DNA of 64,000 nt from UBA10677 sp045532295 (GTDB lineage Bacteria; Bacillota; Clostridia; Christensenellales; Pumilibacteraceae). The notes under the pieces are model-generated. The model did not search any database. It was given only the letters and a program-made list of their open reading frames with translations, and had not been told where the DNA came from. The stretch covers positions 62,001-126,000 of the forward strand of contig JAZSFP010000004.1 in NCBI GenBank assembly GCA_045532295.1, in the 5' to 3' direction. This document shows, piece by piece, positions 34,437 to 42,942 of the stretch. Position 1 is the first letter of the stretch; each line of letters starts with the position of its first letter. Position numbers and translations under genes: made by a program.

Positions 34437-36623
34437 CTATCCCTCTAACAGTCCTTCTAAAGCCTCTCTAAAGCCGACGAGCGGAGTATCGTCCACGGTA
34501 GTTAGCGCGTCGCGAACGCACAAAATAGCCTCGTCGCGCCGTCCTAAAGCAAAATAGTTAGTCGCTAACGAATAGTTAATAAGCGTTAGCCCCGTTAAGT
34601 CGCTCGTCAAATCTTTTGCCGTAAGTAAAAGCGCGATAGCCTCGTCGTGCTTTCCCTCGTTTTGAAGTGCGGTCGCCTGCTCGAACAGCGCTTGCGCATC
34701 GGCGTCTTCTTCACTCTCTTGGACTTCCTCGTCGCCAAAGCCGTACTGCGCGCTGTAAAGGTCCTGAAGTCTTTGCATAAGCGAGGCGTACTTTTCCCTC
34801 TCTTCGCCCTCGCAATGCTCGATTAGATAGTCAAGCCCCATAATTCCCACGCCCTCGCAAAAATAATCGTATTCGCCGAGCAAGGTTTCTACGATTTTAG
34901 CGCACTCTTTGAGAATATCAACGCTCGCGCCCTCCCTTTCGGCGTAGTGCGTTAAGCCCAACTTTTCGTAGATTTCCGCTAAAACCCTACCACTAAGTGG
35001 TGCAACCTCGTATGCTTGACGGGCAAGGTTTAACGCGCGCGCGTAATACTCCTTCGCCTCGTCCTCGCGCGAGCAAACGGTATAGTATTCGGCAACGAGC
35101 GAGCAGTACTGCGCGTAATCGAGCGCAAGCGAAGTATCGTAACGCGCGTAGTCCTCCATCTCGTCCATAGCGTCGCTAAGGTCGTCCTCAATCTCTAAAA
35201 GTCTTCCCTCTTCCATCTTGCTAATCAGCACTAAAACCCTAAACCGCGCCACCGTAACGCCCGTGAGCGCGTGCTTTTCTATATAGTCTAAGCCCCTCTT
35301 TACCGCTCTTTTGCGCATTTTTCCGTCAACGGCAAACAAGAGAAAGCCCAGCGCGGAAAGGATTTCCTCCGCCCTCTCGCCGTTCGGGTAAAACTTTTCG
35401 TAAAGTTCCACCGCTTTAAGAAGTAACGCCGTAGCCTTAGCGCGCTTTTCCTCGCGCTTTGGACCGTTGTAAGCAAGATAAGAATTTGCGAGCGAGTTAA
35501 TAATATCCGCCGAGCGCGCGTCGTCCGCTTTAAGATAAATTTCCACCGCCCTCTCGCCGTAGTAAGCGGACTTTTCAATATCAATTACACCCGCCTCGCC
35601 CGTAAGGTAGAGCGAGCAAAGTTTTTCCATAGCCTCAACGCAGTTATTCTGCGCGCTGTCCTCTAAAATCCTAAGCGCCCTTGCCCTGTCAATCTCTAAG
35701 TCAATGCCGTAAAGATAGGCAAGCGCAATATAATAGTTATGAATAGGCGTATCGTTTTCGCGGATTGCAAGGTGCTTTAATTTCTCCATTAAAGCGGACG
35801 AAAGCCCTTCTTTTTTAACGCTCTCGTTTAGCCCCGAGAACGCGGAATTTAACATACGGTTGTTAATTTTCGTTACCTCAACCGCCAAAACGGGCTTGCC
35901 GTTCTTGACCGCCTCGGGATACTCGATCTCTCTAACGTAGTTGTCCTCGCCCACCATATTCGGCGTTAAAACGAGCGTGAAAAGGTCGCTCTTTATTAGC
36001 GCGCTCTTTATGGCGTCGTTGAAGTTTTCGCCCGGGATTAAGAACTCGTCGAACCACACCGCAATGTCGCGAGCGAACTCTTGCTCGTGGATAAGGCGCA
36101 TAACTTCGTTAGCGTGCTTGCGGTCTTTTTTGCGGTAACTGAGGAAAATATAGGCGTCGAAACTCGCGCGTATTTTTTCAACGAGGTCTTCAGAGACGAG
36201 CGTTCTACTCAAAAAGTCGGACAGTTTTTTCTCGTAGGGGATTACGCCGTCGACATTAGCGAATTTGTCTAAATATTGCACCTCGCCTATCTTTTCGTTA
36301 AACGCGTCCTCGAGCGCCGTTCCGTACATAAGCGGAAGGAGGGGTATAGCGTTCTTTTTAGCGTAGTCGAGCGTAAAGCGAACGACCTCGTCTTCGCTAA
36401 ACAAAAGGTTGGCGGTTATAGGGAAAACGAGCAGTTGAATACGCGAAAGCATTAGCCCGTACTCGTCAAAGTCGTCCACCTCGTCGCAGTAAAATATAGC
36501 GCAGTCGTTAGCGCGCAAAATATCCTCCGCTATATCGTCGAAGAGTTTTTCGTCCCCCTTAGCGCAAAGACAAAATACCCTCGACTTAACGGTGTTATCC
36601 CTACTCCTAAACTTCAGTTCCAT
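34437..36623 (-). CDS. Tandem TIR-like/TIR domain protein with TPR-type repeats
   Basis: 728 residues, cytoplasmic. Residues about 155-255 form a TIR domain: FDAYIFLSYRKKDRKHANEV, BB-loop WFDEFLIPGENF, and NYVREIEYPEA containing the candidate NAD-cleaving glutamate (E232 or E234). Residues about 14-100 look like a second, degenerate TIR (SRVFCLCAKGDEKLFDDIAE, LVFPITANLLFSEDEV). The remaining ~470 residues are Sel1/TPR-like helices (CVEAMEKLCSLYLTGEAG, EAKEYYARALNLARQAYE, EGKHDEAIALLLTAKDL). Bacterial TIR proteins often are NADases in defence or signalling; no partner gene is recognisable here. Start follows GGAGAAGGT. Confidence 0.82.
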   Translation of the reverse strand: MELKFRSRDNTVKSRVFCLCAKGDEKLFDDIAEDILRANDCAIFYCDEVDDFDEYGLMLSRIQLLVFPITANLLFSEDEVVRFTLDYAKKNAIPLLPLMYGTALEDAFNEKIGEVQYLDKFANVDGVIPYEKKLSDFLSRTLVSEDLVEKIRASFDAYIFLSYRKKDRKHANEVMRLIHEQEFARDIAVWFDEFLIPGENFNDAIKSALIKSDLFTLVLTPNMVGEDNYVREIEYPEAVKNGKPVLAVEVTKINNRMLNSAFSGLNESVKKEGLSSALMEKLKHLAIRENDTPIHNYYIALAYLYGIDLEIDRARALRILEDSAQNNCVEAMEKLCSLYLTGEAGVIDIEKSAYYGERAVEIYLKADDARSADIINSLANSYLAYNGPKREEKRAKATALLLKAVELYEKFYPNGERAEEILSALGFLLFAVDGKMRKRAVKRGLDYIEKHALTGVTVARFRVLVLISKMEEGRLLEIEDDLSDAMDEMEDYARYDTSLALDYAQYCSLVAEYYTVCSREDEAKEYYARALNLARQAYEVAPLSGRVLAEIYEKLGLTHYAEREGASVDILKECAKIVETLLGEYDYFCEGVGIMGLDYLIEHCEGEEREKYASLMQRLQDLYSAQYGFGDEEVQESEEDADAQALFEQATALQNEGKHDEAIALLLTAKDLTSDLTGLTLINYSLATNYFALGRRDEAILCVRDALTTVDDTPLVGFREALEGLLEG

Positions 36624-36634
36624 ACCTTCTCCTA

Positions 36635-36662
36635 TAAAAATCTCCCCTCAAAGTGAAGGGAG
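36635..36662 (-). terminator. Terminator between the RsgI-like lipoprotein gene and the TIR gene
   Basis: 36642-36650 pairs with 36654-36662 (nine pairs, one wobble, 3-base loop), then TTTTT on the minus strand. It sits directly ahead of the TIR gene's ribosome binding site, so TIR expression would need read-through or a separate promoter. Confidence 0.75.
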
Positions 36663-36673
36663 CGTTTTAATTA

Positions 36674-38191
36674 TTACTTAATACTTGCTTTAAGTTCTTC
36701 TTTTGCGTTTTTAACGATGTTCTCAACGGTGTTTTTCGCCATATTCATCGTGGTGTCAAAAGCGTTCTTCGCCGTTACCAAAAGCGCCTTTGCGCTCTCA
36801 CGCATAGTCTCGATTTGCGCAAGTTCAGCGTCCGTTAAGTCCGCCTTAATCTCGACTAAAAGCGCGTCCGCCCTTACTTTACAAGCCTCCGCAGCCTCGA
36901 TTAAGTCAGCGCTCGTTACCACTTGACCTGCCGTTTGAAGTTTGGTCGCGATATCTTCCATAATAGCGTCAAGTTCACCAAGATAGCCGTTGAGCGTCTC
37001 TTTTATATCGTTAAGTTCAGGGATACTACCGATAAAGCCGGGCTGAGCGTTAAGAATATTAACTGTCTCTTTCGCCTTTTCGATAATCTGCTGAACGGTA
37101 ACCTGCTGAGCCTGAACCGCGGTTTCCGATACGGTCTTGAGCATACCTTTCATAGTCTCGATTGCGCTATCAATCTTAGCCATTTCCGTCTCGACTGACG
37201 CGCCGGAGGGAAGATTTTTAAATGTTCTGTCCGCGTACGCCTCAATGCTCGCGATAGAAACCTTACCGTCCTTATCTGCAATCTCGCTAACCTCAACGCC
37301 AAGCGCGGTTGCAACGCCCGTTGCTGCGATAGAGGGCAAAGTATTTTCTCTAACGTCCTCAAGCGCAACGAAGAGTTCTGCAAGCGAGGAAAGGCTAATC
37401 TGGGCAACTCTGAAGGTTTCGTAGCCTATGCCAAGATAAATTTTCGCTTGGTCGGCGGTGTGGTAATAGGTCTTGTAAACGCTTTCAAGTATGCCAGCCT
37501 CTGCGCGAGCGTACACGCTTTCGGCTAACTTTTTATACTCTTCAAATTCGCTAAGAGCGTAACTTTCCACCGTCTTATAGTTATTTTCGATAATCTCAAT
37601 GAGCGCCTCGTCGTCGAGCGTCAGCGCAACTTCCACCGTTACTTCGCCCGTCTCAACCGCCGAGCAAACGAGTTTAAAGTCTGCAACGCTGAGGTTTTGA
37701 ACCGCCTCGTTATCCGGGTACTGCGCCTTGAATTCCTGCATCTTTTTCAAAAGCGTGTACGCGCTCGCCCCGTTGGTAGTAACGCTTAAATTAGACTTGC
37801 CTGCCGTCGCCGTAATCTTAGCGTTGATTTTGCTTAAAAGACTGCTCGCTTTTGCGTCGGAAGAGGAGGAAACGGAAGTGTCCACTACCGAATTTTCATC
37901 GTTTAAGTAGCCGTACTCAACTGCAAGCGCGGTGATTTTGTCAATCGCCGTTTCAATATCCGCGCCCACGATACCGCTCTCGCCGTAGAGTAACACTTCG
38001 CCGTCGCGGTTGGTCGCCTTTACGGTAGTAACCTTGTTAGTGCCGTCCACCACCAGTTCAATGCCGGGGTTAATGGACACGCTAACGAGCGAAACCGTGC
38101 CGTCGTCTACGACCTGCTCTGCGCAAGCGCAAACCGAGAACACCATTATAATGGATAATACCACTGATAAAATGCTAATACTTTTTTTCAT
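36674..38191 (-). CDS. Lipoprotein with RsgI-like extracellular domain
   Basis: 505 residues. The signal peptide MKKSISILSVVLSIIMVFSV leads to a lipobox-like VCAC. Residues about 33-95 (SINPGIELVVDGTNKVTTVK, NRDGEVLLYGESGIVGADIE, AVEYGYL) resemble the extracytoplasmic domain of RsgI-type anti-sigma factors, which self-cleave near NP and transmit envelope or polysaccharide signals. No sigma-I gene or cytoplasmic anti-sigma part is present. The rest is alpha-helical, likely coiled coil, ending KNAKEELKASIK. Start follows AAGGAGATTGCATT. Confidence 0.75.
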   Translation of the reverse strand: MKKSISILSVVLSIIMVFSVCACAEQVVDDGTVSLVSVSINPGIELVVDGTNKVTTVKATNRDGEVLLYGESGIVGADIETAIDKITALAVEYGYLNDENSVVDTSVSSSSDAKASSLLSKINAKITATAGKSNLSVTTNGASAYTLLKKMQEFKAQYPDNEAVQNLSVADFKLVCSAVETGEVTVEVALTLDDEALIEIIENNYKTVESYALSEFEEYKKLAESVYARAEAGILESVYKTYYHTADQAKIYLGIGYETFRVAQISLSSLAELFVALEDVRENTLPSIAATGVATALGVEVSEIADKDGKVSIASIEAYADRTFKNLPSGASVETEMAKIDSAIETMKGMLKTVSETAVQAQQVTVQQIIEKAKETVNILNAQPGFIGSIPELNDIKETLNGYLGELDAIMEDIATKLQTAGQVVTSADLIEAAEACKVRADALLVEIKADLTDAELAQIETMRESAKALLVTAKNAFDTTMNMAKNTVENIVKNAKEELKASIK

Positions 38192-38357
38192 AATGCAATC
38201 TCCTTTTTGTTTTATTATAGCATATAAACGGTATTGCCGTCTTTGGAAAATCGTAATTAAAATTTACATTTTCGTATACGTCTTTATTCTCGTAGTCATA
38301 TTATACTGTAAAATTTTATTAAATTCAAGTGGTTTTTGATTAAAAAATAATTAAATT

Positions 38358-39956
38358 TTATAAGTAAATTTCCTTAAGTTTGTTGCTATCGACTTTGCCA
38401 ACGAGCGTTTTGGGAAGAGCAGGGAGAAAGAAAACCTTGGTAGGCGAGGCGAACTTTGAAAGCCTGCTTTCCACTAAATCGGTTATCTTCTTGCTAACCG
38501 CCTCTCGCGTCTCTTCGCTCGGCTTTTCCTTAAGCGCAACGAACATAACTATTTCTTCGCCACTTCTCTTTGAGGGAGTTGAGAGCGCGCAAGCCTCGGC
38601 AATCTCGCTCATTTCGTTCATACAAAGATTTTCAATCTCGGAGGGAAAAACGGTAACACCGCTCACCTTTGCAATCCTCTTAATTCTCGAGCGGAAGAAT
38701 ATAAAGCCCTCCTCGTCGATAAGCCCTATATCGCCACTGCGCACGAAAGTCTTACCCTCGCTTTCAAAGAAAACCTCGCCACCGCTAAGGTATCCGCTCA
38801 TAAGCGTATCACCGCTAACGCAAATCTCGCCCTCGCAGTTCGGGGGCAATTTACTCGCGCCGTCGAACACCGCAATCTCAATGCCCTCGACCGCTTTACC
38901 GATACTGCCCGCCTTGTTCGCCCTCGTCGTGTTAACCGCGCACACCGTTACCGTCTCGGTCAGTCCGTAACCTTCATAAAGCCTGCAATCTGACCCAAAA
39001 TTTTGCATACGGTTATTAAATTCCGTGACCAGCCGACTGGGAACGAAGTCTCCGCCCACGAACGCTCTACGAAGATTTTGCAGTTCTTTTCCGCTAAATT
39101 TTTGCTTATTTAGTAGCGCCTCGTAAAGCGTGGGAACGCCAATTATATAATTTATTTTACCCCTCTTTATGAGCGAAATCGCCTCGTCCGTTCTAAACTT
39201 TGGCATAAGCGTGTCGCATCCGCCAAGTGAGAGGAGCGCGTGAACGCCCATTGCAAGTCCAAAGCCGTGGAACATAGGAAGAACGGCAAGCATATACTTG
39301 CCTTTGGGGTTGTCGCAAAGCATACTCTCGCCCTTTTCACAAAGCGCGTTAATCGCTCGTGAACTGAGCCTTATCGTTTTAGGCGCGCCACCCGTTCCAC
39401 CGCTGTGGAGGTACACCGCGTCCGCCTCGCTATCGGTAGAAAGGGAAGAACTGCCCTTGCTCTTTACTGCGTCCGCGTAGGAATAAACGCCTTTTTTGCT
39501 ATCGCAAAGGTTGAGCGTTTTTTCCTTAACCGAGTATAAAAAGTCCTTGACCGCGCCAAGATAATGGGCTGGCGAGCAAAGGATTATATCCACTTTTCCC
39601 ACGATCGAGGTGTGGTCTTTGAGCGTAACGGTAGGAAGAACGAGCAGTTTGCTCTTTACTTCTTGCATATACTCAAGAAGTCTTTGGGTGGGCGCGAGCG
39701 GATGAACCATATGCGCCACTGCGCCTATCTTATTTACGGCGTAGAAAAACACTACGCATTGAGGGATATTCGGCATACAAATGGTAACCGCGTCCCCACT
39801 CTTTATTCCGCGACTTTCAATATAGCGCGCTACTTTATCCACTTCAGAGAGCAGTTTTTTATATTTAATGCTCTTGCCCATATAGTAAAGAGCGGGCGAA
39901 GAGGGGTATTTTTCCGCGCTATTTTTGAGCGCGCCGTAAAGCGTTAAGTTTTTCAT
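38358..39956 (-). CDS. AMP-forming acyl-CoA synthetase/ligase
   Basis: 532 residues of the ANL superfamily. Adenylation motifs: YLHSGGTGGAPKTIRLS (P-loop variant, GGTGGAPK), YEGYGLTETVTVCAVN, FVRSGDIGLIDEEGFIFF and RIKRIAKVSGVTVFPSEIE, with the catalytic Lys in LVGKVDSNKLKE near the end. It probably activates a fatty or aromatic acid; the acid is unknown. The ATG at 39956 overlaps the stop of the DUF1624 gene as ATGA and follows GGAGGTTGCGCT, so the two are co-translated. Confidence 0.9.
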   Translation of the reverse strand: MKNLTLYGALKNSAEKYPSSPALYYMGKSIKYKKLLSEVDKVARYIESRGIKSGDAVTICMPNIPQCVVFFYAVNKIGAVAHMVHPLAPTQRLLEYMQEVKSKLLVLPTVTLKDHTSIVGKVDIILCSPAHYLGAVKDFLYSVKEKTLNLCDSKKGVYSYADAVKSKGSSSLSTDSEADAVYLHSGGTGGAPKTIRLSSRAINALCEKGESMLCDNPKGKYMLAVLPMFHGFGLAMGVHALLSLGGCDTLMPKFRTDEAISLIKRGKINYIIGVPTLYEALLNKQKFSGKELQNLRRAFVGGDFVPSRLVTEFNNRMQNFGSDCRLYEGYGLTETVTVCAVNTTRANKAGSIGKAVEGIEIAVFDGASKLPPNCEGEICVSGDTLMSGYLSGGEVFFESEGKTFVRSGDIGLIDEEGFIFFRSRIKRIAKVSGVTVFPSEIENLCMNEMSEIAEACALSTPSKRSGEEIVMFVALKEKPSEETREAVSKKITDLVESRLSKFASPTKVFFLPALPKTLVGKVDSNKLKEIYL

Positions 39957-40801
39957 AGCGCAACCTCCAGTCCAGAGCAAACTCCGATTAGTAGAATTAT
40001 TCCTGCGATAAGCACTTGGTGGGCAAGGTAAATCCAAACGGTATGGCGACCGACGGCGCAAAACGCCTTATTCCAAACCCCGTCAAGCCGAGGAAGTAGC
40101 GATTTTTTCTCGCTATAAAAAGCCCTGCCGATATACGCGCCCACTAAAACCACGCCCATACAGGGAATAAGTCCGAAGTGGTCTCCGCCTGCTCGCTTAA
40201 AGCCGAGCATAACTTCCAAAAACCTCGAAATCGTTTGCTCGCTACCCCAGTCCGCCGTAGGAGGCAGGGCTACCCACGGGGCGTTATACCACTCAATAGC
40301 AAAGCCGGCGACGATAATTACCGTGCCTAAAACGAGATGAAGATAGCGGTTTTTGGAAACCTTATCGAAAAGATAGCAAAAAAGTTGGGAAAACGCTATT
40401 GCGTGGATTACTCCGAAACTAATAAAAAGCGTCATACCCATTGCCTTTTCAAGTAGCGCGGTCGAAAGCGAGAGGATTATTGCCACGAGAAAGGTTTGGA
40501 CTACGCGCAATCCCGATTTTTTGGTAAACTCGCAACTAATTCCCGTCATAAGCAAGAACGCCGTAGCGAAGATATAGTGGAGGATATTCCGCCATTTACT
40601 AAAGTACACTTGATAGCCAAAACTCATAAGCGAGAGAAGGGTGTCGTTGGTGTAGTCAAAGCGCACGAAAAACCCGTCCATAAAGCCGAGGTCGAAACAG
40701 AGGTGGTCAAAGCACATTAAAAGTATGGCAAGCCCACGCAAAAAGTCGACTTCCCAAACCCTACTCTTCTTATTAAAAAGTTCGTCCGCTTTGTACTTCA
40801 T
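39953..40801 (-). CDS. DUF1624/HGSNAT-like membrane acetyltransferase-type protein
   Basis: 282 residues, about seven membrane segments. The opening RVWEVDFLRGLAILLMCFDHLCFD is the family signature: it resembles heparan-alpha-glucosaminide N-acetyltransferase and holds the conserved FDH. The end (RHTVWIYLAHQVLIAGIILLIG) matches the acyltransferase-3-like fold. Likely moves an acyl group across the membrane or to a cell-surface glycan (family-based inference). Coupled to an acyl-CoA ligase, which would fit acyl donor supply. Translation is predicted from a leaderless mRNA. Confidence 0.82.
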   Translation of the reverse strand: MKYKADELFNKKSRVWEVDFLRGLAILLMCFDHLCFDLGFMDGFFVRFDYTNDTLLSLMSFGYQVYFSKWRNILHYIFATAFLLMTGISCEFTKKSGLRVVQTFLVAIILSLSTALLEKAMGMTLFISFGVIHAIAFSQLFCYLFDKVSKNRYLHLVLGTVIIVAGFAIEWYNAPWVALPPTADWGSEQTISRFLEVMLGFKRAGGDHFGLIPCMGVVLVGAYIGRAFYSEKKSLLPRLDGVWNKAFCAVGRHTVWIYLAHQVLIAGIILLIGVCSGLEVAL

Positions 40802-40807
40802 TTAATT

Positions 40808-40836
40808 ATTGTAGCACAAAACGGACGAAATGTCCA
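40808..40836 (-). promoter_or_regulatory. Promoter of the DUF1624-ligase operon, predicted leaderless
   Basis: TGGACA (40831-40836), 17 bases, TACAAT (40808-40813) on the minus strand, then exactly six bases to the ATG at 40801. No Shine-Dalgarno is present. Confidence 0.65.
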
Positions 40837-40840
40837 TAAT

Positions 40841-42091
40841 TTATTTATTATTTTGCGAATTTTCCATTTTTCTCGCTCTGTTTTTAGCGATAACGCTAAT
40901 AAGAAGATAAACGAGCGTTAGAACTACTGCAATAAGGCAAAGCGAAACGAGGACTACGAACGCTCCACTCCAGCCGAAGTTGTCCCCGAGCGCGCCCAAG
41001 CCCACCATTGAAATGGTGCTACCGATATAGCAAAAGCCGTCCATAAGCCCTGCCATAAGTCCCGAGTTAATACTGTCGCGCATATAGAGGGGCGCCATCG
41101 AGGTTATGGTGTTATTGATATTGTACATAAAGCCGACGGTAAACGCCATCATTACTACGAAAAGCCCCCACTCGTCAGTATTAAGAAGGGATACGGCTAT
41201 CGAGAGCGTTACTACCGATAGGGCAAACCAACAGCCCGTTAAAAGCACGAAGTTTTTAATCTTCTTTTGAACGAGCACGTTAAGAAGTTGAAACACGAAC
41301 CCGATTATAGGCAAGATAAGGGTAATGAGGATTGATATACTGTCGTCAAAACCGAAATTGCTTTTAAGTACGTCGGGCGACCAACCCGTAATGCCGTCTT
41401 TGACAAAGTTATTCACGATAGCAAAGATTGCGAGCATAACGATAACGCTAAGCACCGTTGGGGCTATCTTTTTACGCGTTTGGTTGCGATTTTCCACTAC
41501 CGTTTGCGTTTTTTCAGTAACGGCGGTTAGTTTTGAAAAGAAGAAAAACCACAGTATTGCCGAAAGTCCCATACCTATTGCGCCCGTTAAAAAGGCTAAT
41601 TTATAAAAGTCTATCGCGTTGTAAACGGCGGAAAGTCCGTACGCTAAGAGCGTTCCTATCGCAGCGGTACTGCTCATTAAAAAGGTCGCTTTAGGGAGCA
41701 TATTCTCGTCTAAGTTTTGACCGAGCGTTAGGATTATCGAAGTCCAAAGGAAAGATTGCGACACGCCGTTTAGCATCCACACGAACTTTAATAGGTCGAA
41801 CGGAACGCCGAGAAAGATTAAGAGGTTGGACGAAAACGAGCCTACGAGCGCGATAGTAAGAACGATACGACGGTTATAGTGCTTACAGAATATGCCGTTA
41901 AGAACCTGACCTACGCCGTACGCAAAAAAGAAGAACGACGATATAAGCCCCACTTCCGTTCTATTCTGCCCGTAGTCCGCCATCATTGAGGTTATATTAG
42001 CGTTAAAACTATAACGGGCTAAGTAGGCAAGCATATAAACAAGCCAACAAAGTCCTATAAGTAACCACTGTTTTTTCTTACCGTTCTCCAT
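40841..42091 (-). CDS. MFS transporter, organophosphate:phosphate antiporter (GlpT/UhpT) type
   Basis: 416 residues, twelve predicted membrane segments. The first half has YLARYSFNANITSMMADYG and FFFFAYGVGQVLNGIFCKHY followed by NRR, the layout of GlpT/UhpT-like carriers; the second half has APLYMRDSINSGLMAGLMDG. Substrate is probably a phosphorylated sugar or glycerol but cannot be assigned. Start at 42091 follows GGAGAGAA; its promoter is at 42120-42148. Confidence 0.85.
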   Translation of the reverse strand: MENGKKKQWLLIGLCWLVYMLAYLARYSFNANITSMMADYGQNRTEVGLISSFFFFAYGVGQVLNGIFCKHYNRRIVLTIALVGSFSSNLLIFLGVPFDLLKFVWMLNGVSQSFLWTSIILTLGQNLDENMLPKATFLMSSTAAIGTLLAYGLSAVYNAIDFYKLAFLTGAIGMGLSAILWFFFFSKLTAVTEKTQTVVENRNQTRKKIAPTVLSVIVMLAIFAIVNNFVKDGITGWSPDVLKSNFGFDDSISILITLILPIIGFVFQLLNVLVQKKIKNFVLLTGCWFALSVVTLSIAVSLLNTDEWGLFVVMMAFTVGFMYNINNTITSMAPLYMRDSINSGLMAGLMDGFCYIGSTISMVGLGALGDNFGWSGAFVVLVSLCLIAVVLTLVYLLISVIAKNRARKMENSQNNK

Positions 42092-42119
42092 TTCTCTCTC
42101 CAAATAATCAACTCAATAT

Positions 42120-42148
42120 ATTATACTACTTTGCCCCTTTTAAGTCAA
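42120..42148 (-). promoter_or_regulatory. MFS gene promoter
   Basis: TTGACT (42143-42148), 17 bases, TATAAT (42120-42125) on the minus strand. Confidence 0.8.
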
Positions 42149-42225
42149 CCGCTTTCCCCTCTTTTTCACAATTTATCCATATGGTTTTTTGACTATAATT
42201 AAAAACGAATACGGCAATAAACAAA

Positions 42226-42260
42226 TAAAAAAAGCCGTCCAAGTTTTCTTGAACGGCTTT
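42226..42260 (-). terminator. Terminator of the rplK-rplL operon
   Basis: 42231-42243 pairs with 42248-42260 (13 pairs, one wobble, TTTT loop), then TTTTATTTG on the minus strand. It closes the ribosomal operon after repeat copy B. Confidence 0.9.
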
Positions 42261-42295
42261 CTTTGCAATTAAGCGATAATTACTTGGCTTTGTTG

Positions 42296-42455
42296 CAATA
42301 GATGAGTGATTAGCCTTTGGCGATTTAACGAGAAAAATACAAGAAAGACGAGTGTTCTCTCGAAGGCGCATACCGTTTATGGTCTGTAACTGAGAGAAAC
42401 ACGAAGTATTTCGCAGATATTTTTCCGTTAAAAATCACTCAGATGTTGAAACAAA
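42296..42455. repeat. Stem-loop repeat, copy B
   Basis: Close copy of 7450-7612. Outer arms GAGTGATT (42304-42311) and AATCACTC (42433-42440); tip hairpin ACC-GTTTAT-GGT (42372-42383). Both pairs differ from copy A on both strands of the stem, keeping pairing. It lies in the 3' untranslated region of rplL. Confidence 0.82.
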
Positions 42456-42460
42456 GACAA

Positions 42461-42838
42461 TTACTTAAGTTCAGGAGTTGCGCCTGCAGCCTTAAGTTTC
42501 TCAGCAGCCTCGTTAGCAGCCTCTTTGGAGAGACCTTCCTTAACGGTAGAGGGAGCGCCGTCAACGAGCGCCTTTGCTTCGGAAAGACCAAGACCGGTGA
42601 TTTCACGAACAGCCTTAATAACGGCAATCTTGTTAGCGCCGATTTCCTTAAGGATAACGTTGAATTCAGTTTGCTCTTCTACTGCAGGAGCGTCGCTAGC
42701 GCCACCAGCAGCGGGTGCAGCAACTGCCATAGCAGCAGCGGAAACACCAAACTCTTCCTCGAGCATCTTAACGAGGTCGTTAAGTTCGAGTACGGACATA
42801 CCTTTAATTTCTTCTAAAATTTTAGCCAAATCAGCCAT
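42461..42838 (-). CDS. rplL: 50S ribosomal protein L7/L12
   Basis: 125 residues, the multicopy stalk protein that binds translation GTPases. N-terminal dimerisation helix (ILEEIKGMSVLELNDLVKML), Ala-rich hinge (VAAPAAGGA) and C-terminal domain with KTEFNVIL-like QTEFNVILKEIG, KIAVIKAVREITGLGLSEAK and LVDGAPSTVKEG. Follows rplJ. In most Firmicutes rpoB comes next; here the operon ends. Confidence 0.98.
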   Translation of the reverse strand: MADLAKILEEIKGMSVLELNDLVKMLEEEFGVSAAAMAVAAPAAGGASDAPAVEEQTEFNVILKEIGANKIAVIKAVREITGLGLSEAKALVDGAPSTVKEGLSKEAANEAAEKLKAAGATPELK

Positions 42839-42942
42839 TTTTCTAATCTCCTTTGATAATTTTTTTTAATTTAGATAATTTTTGCTCCACTCAAAGCGGG
42901 GGCTAACTTGCAAGAAAACTTGCGGTCAAGCAAAAGCGATAA

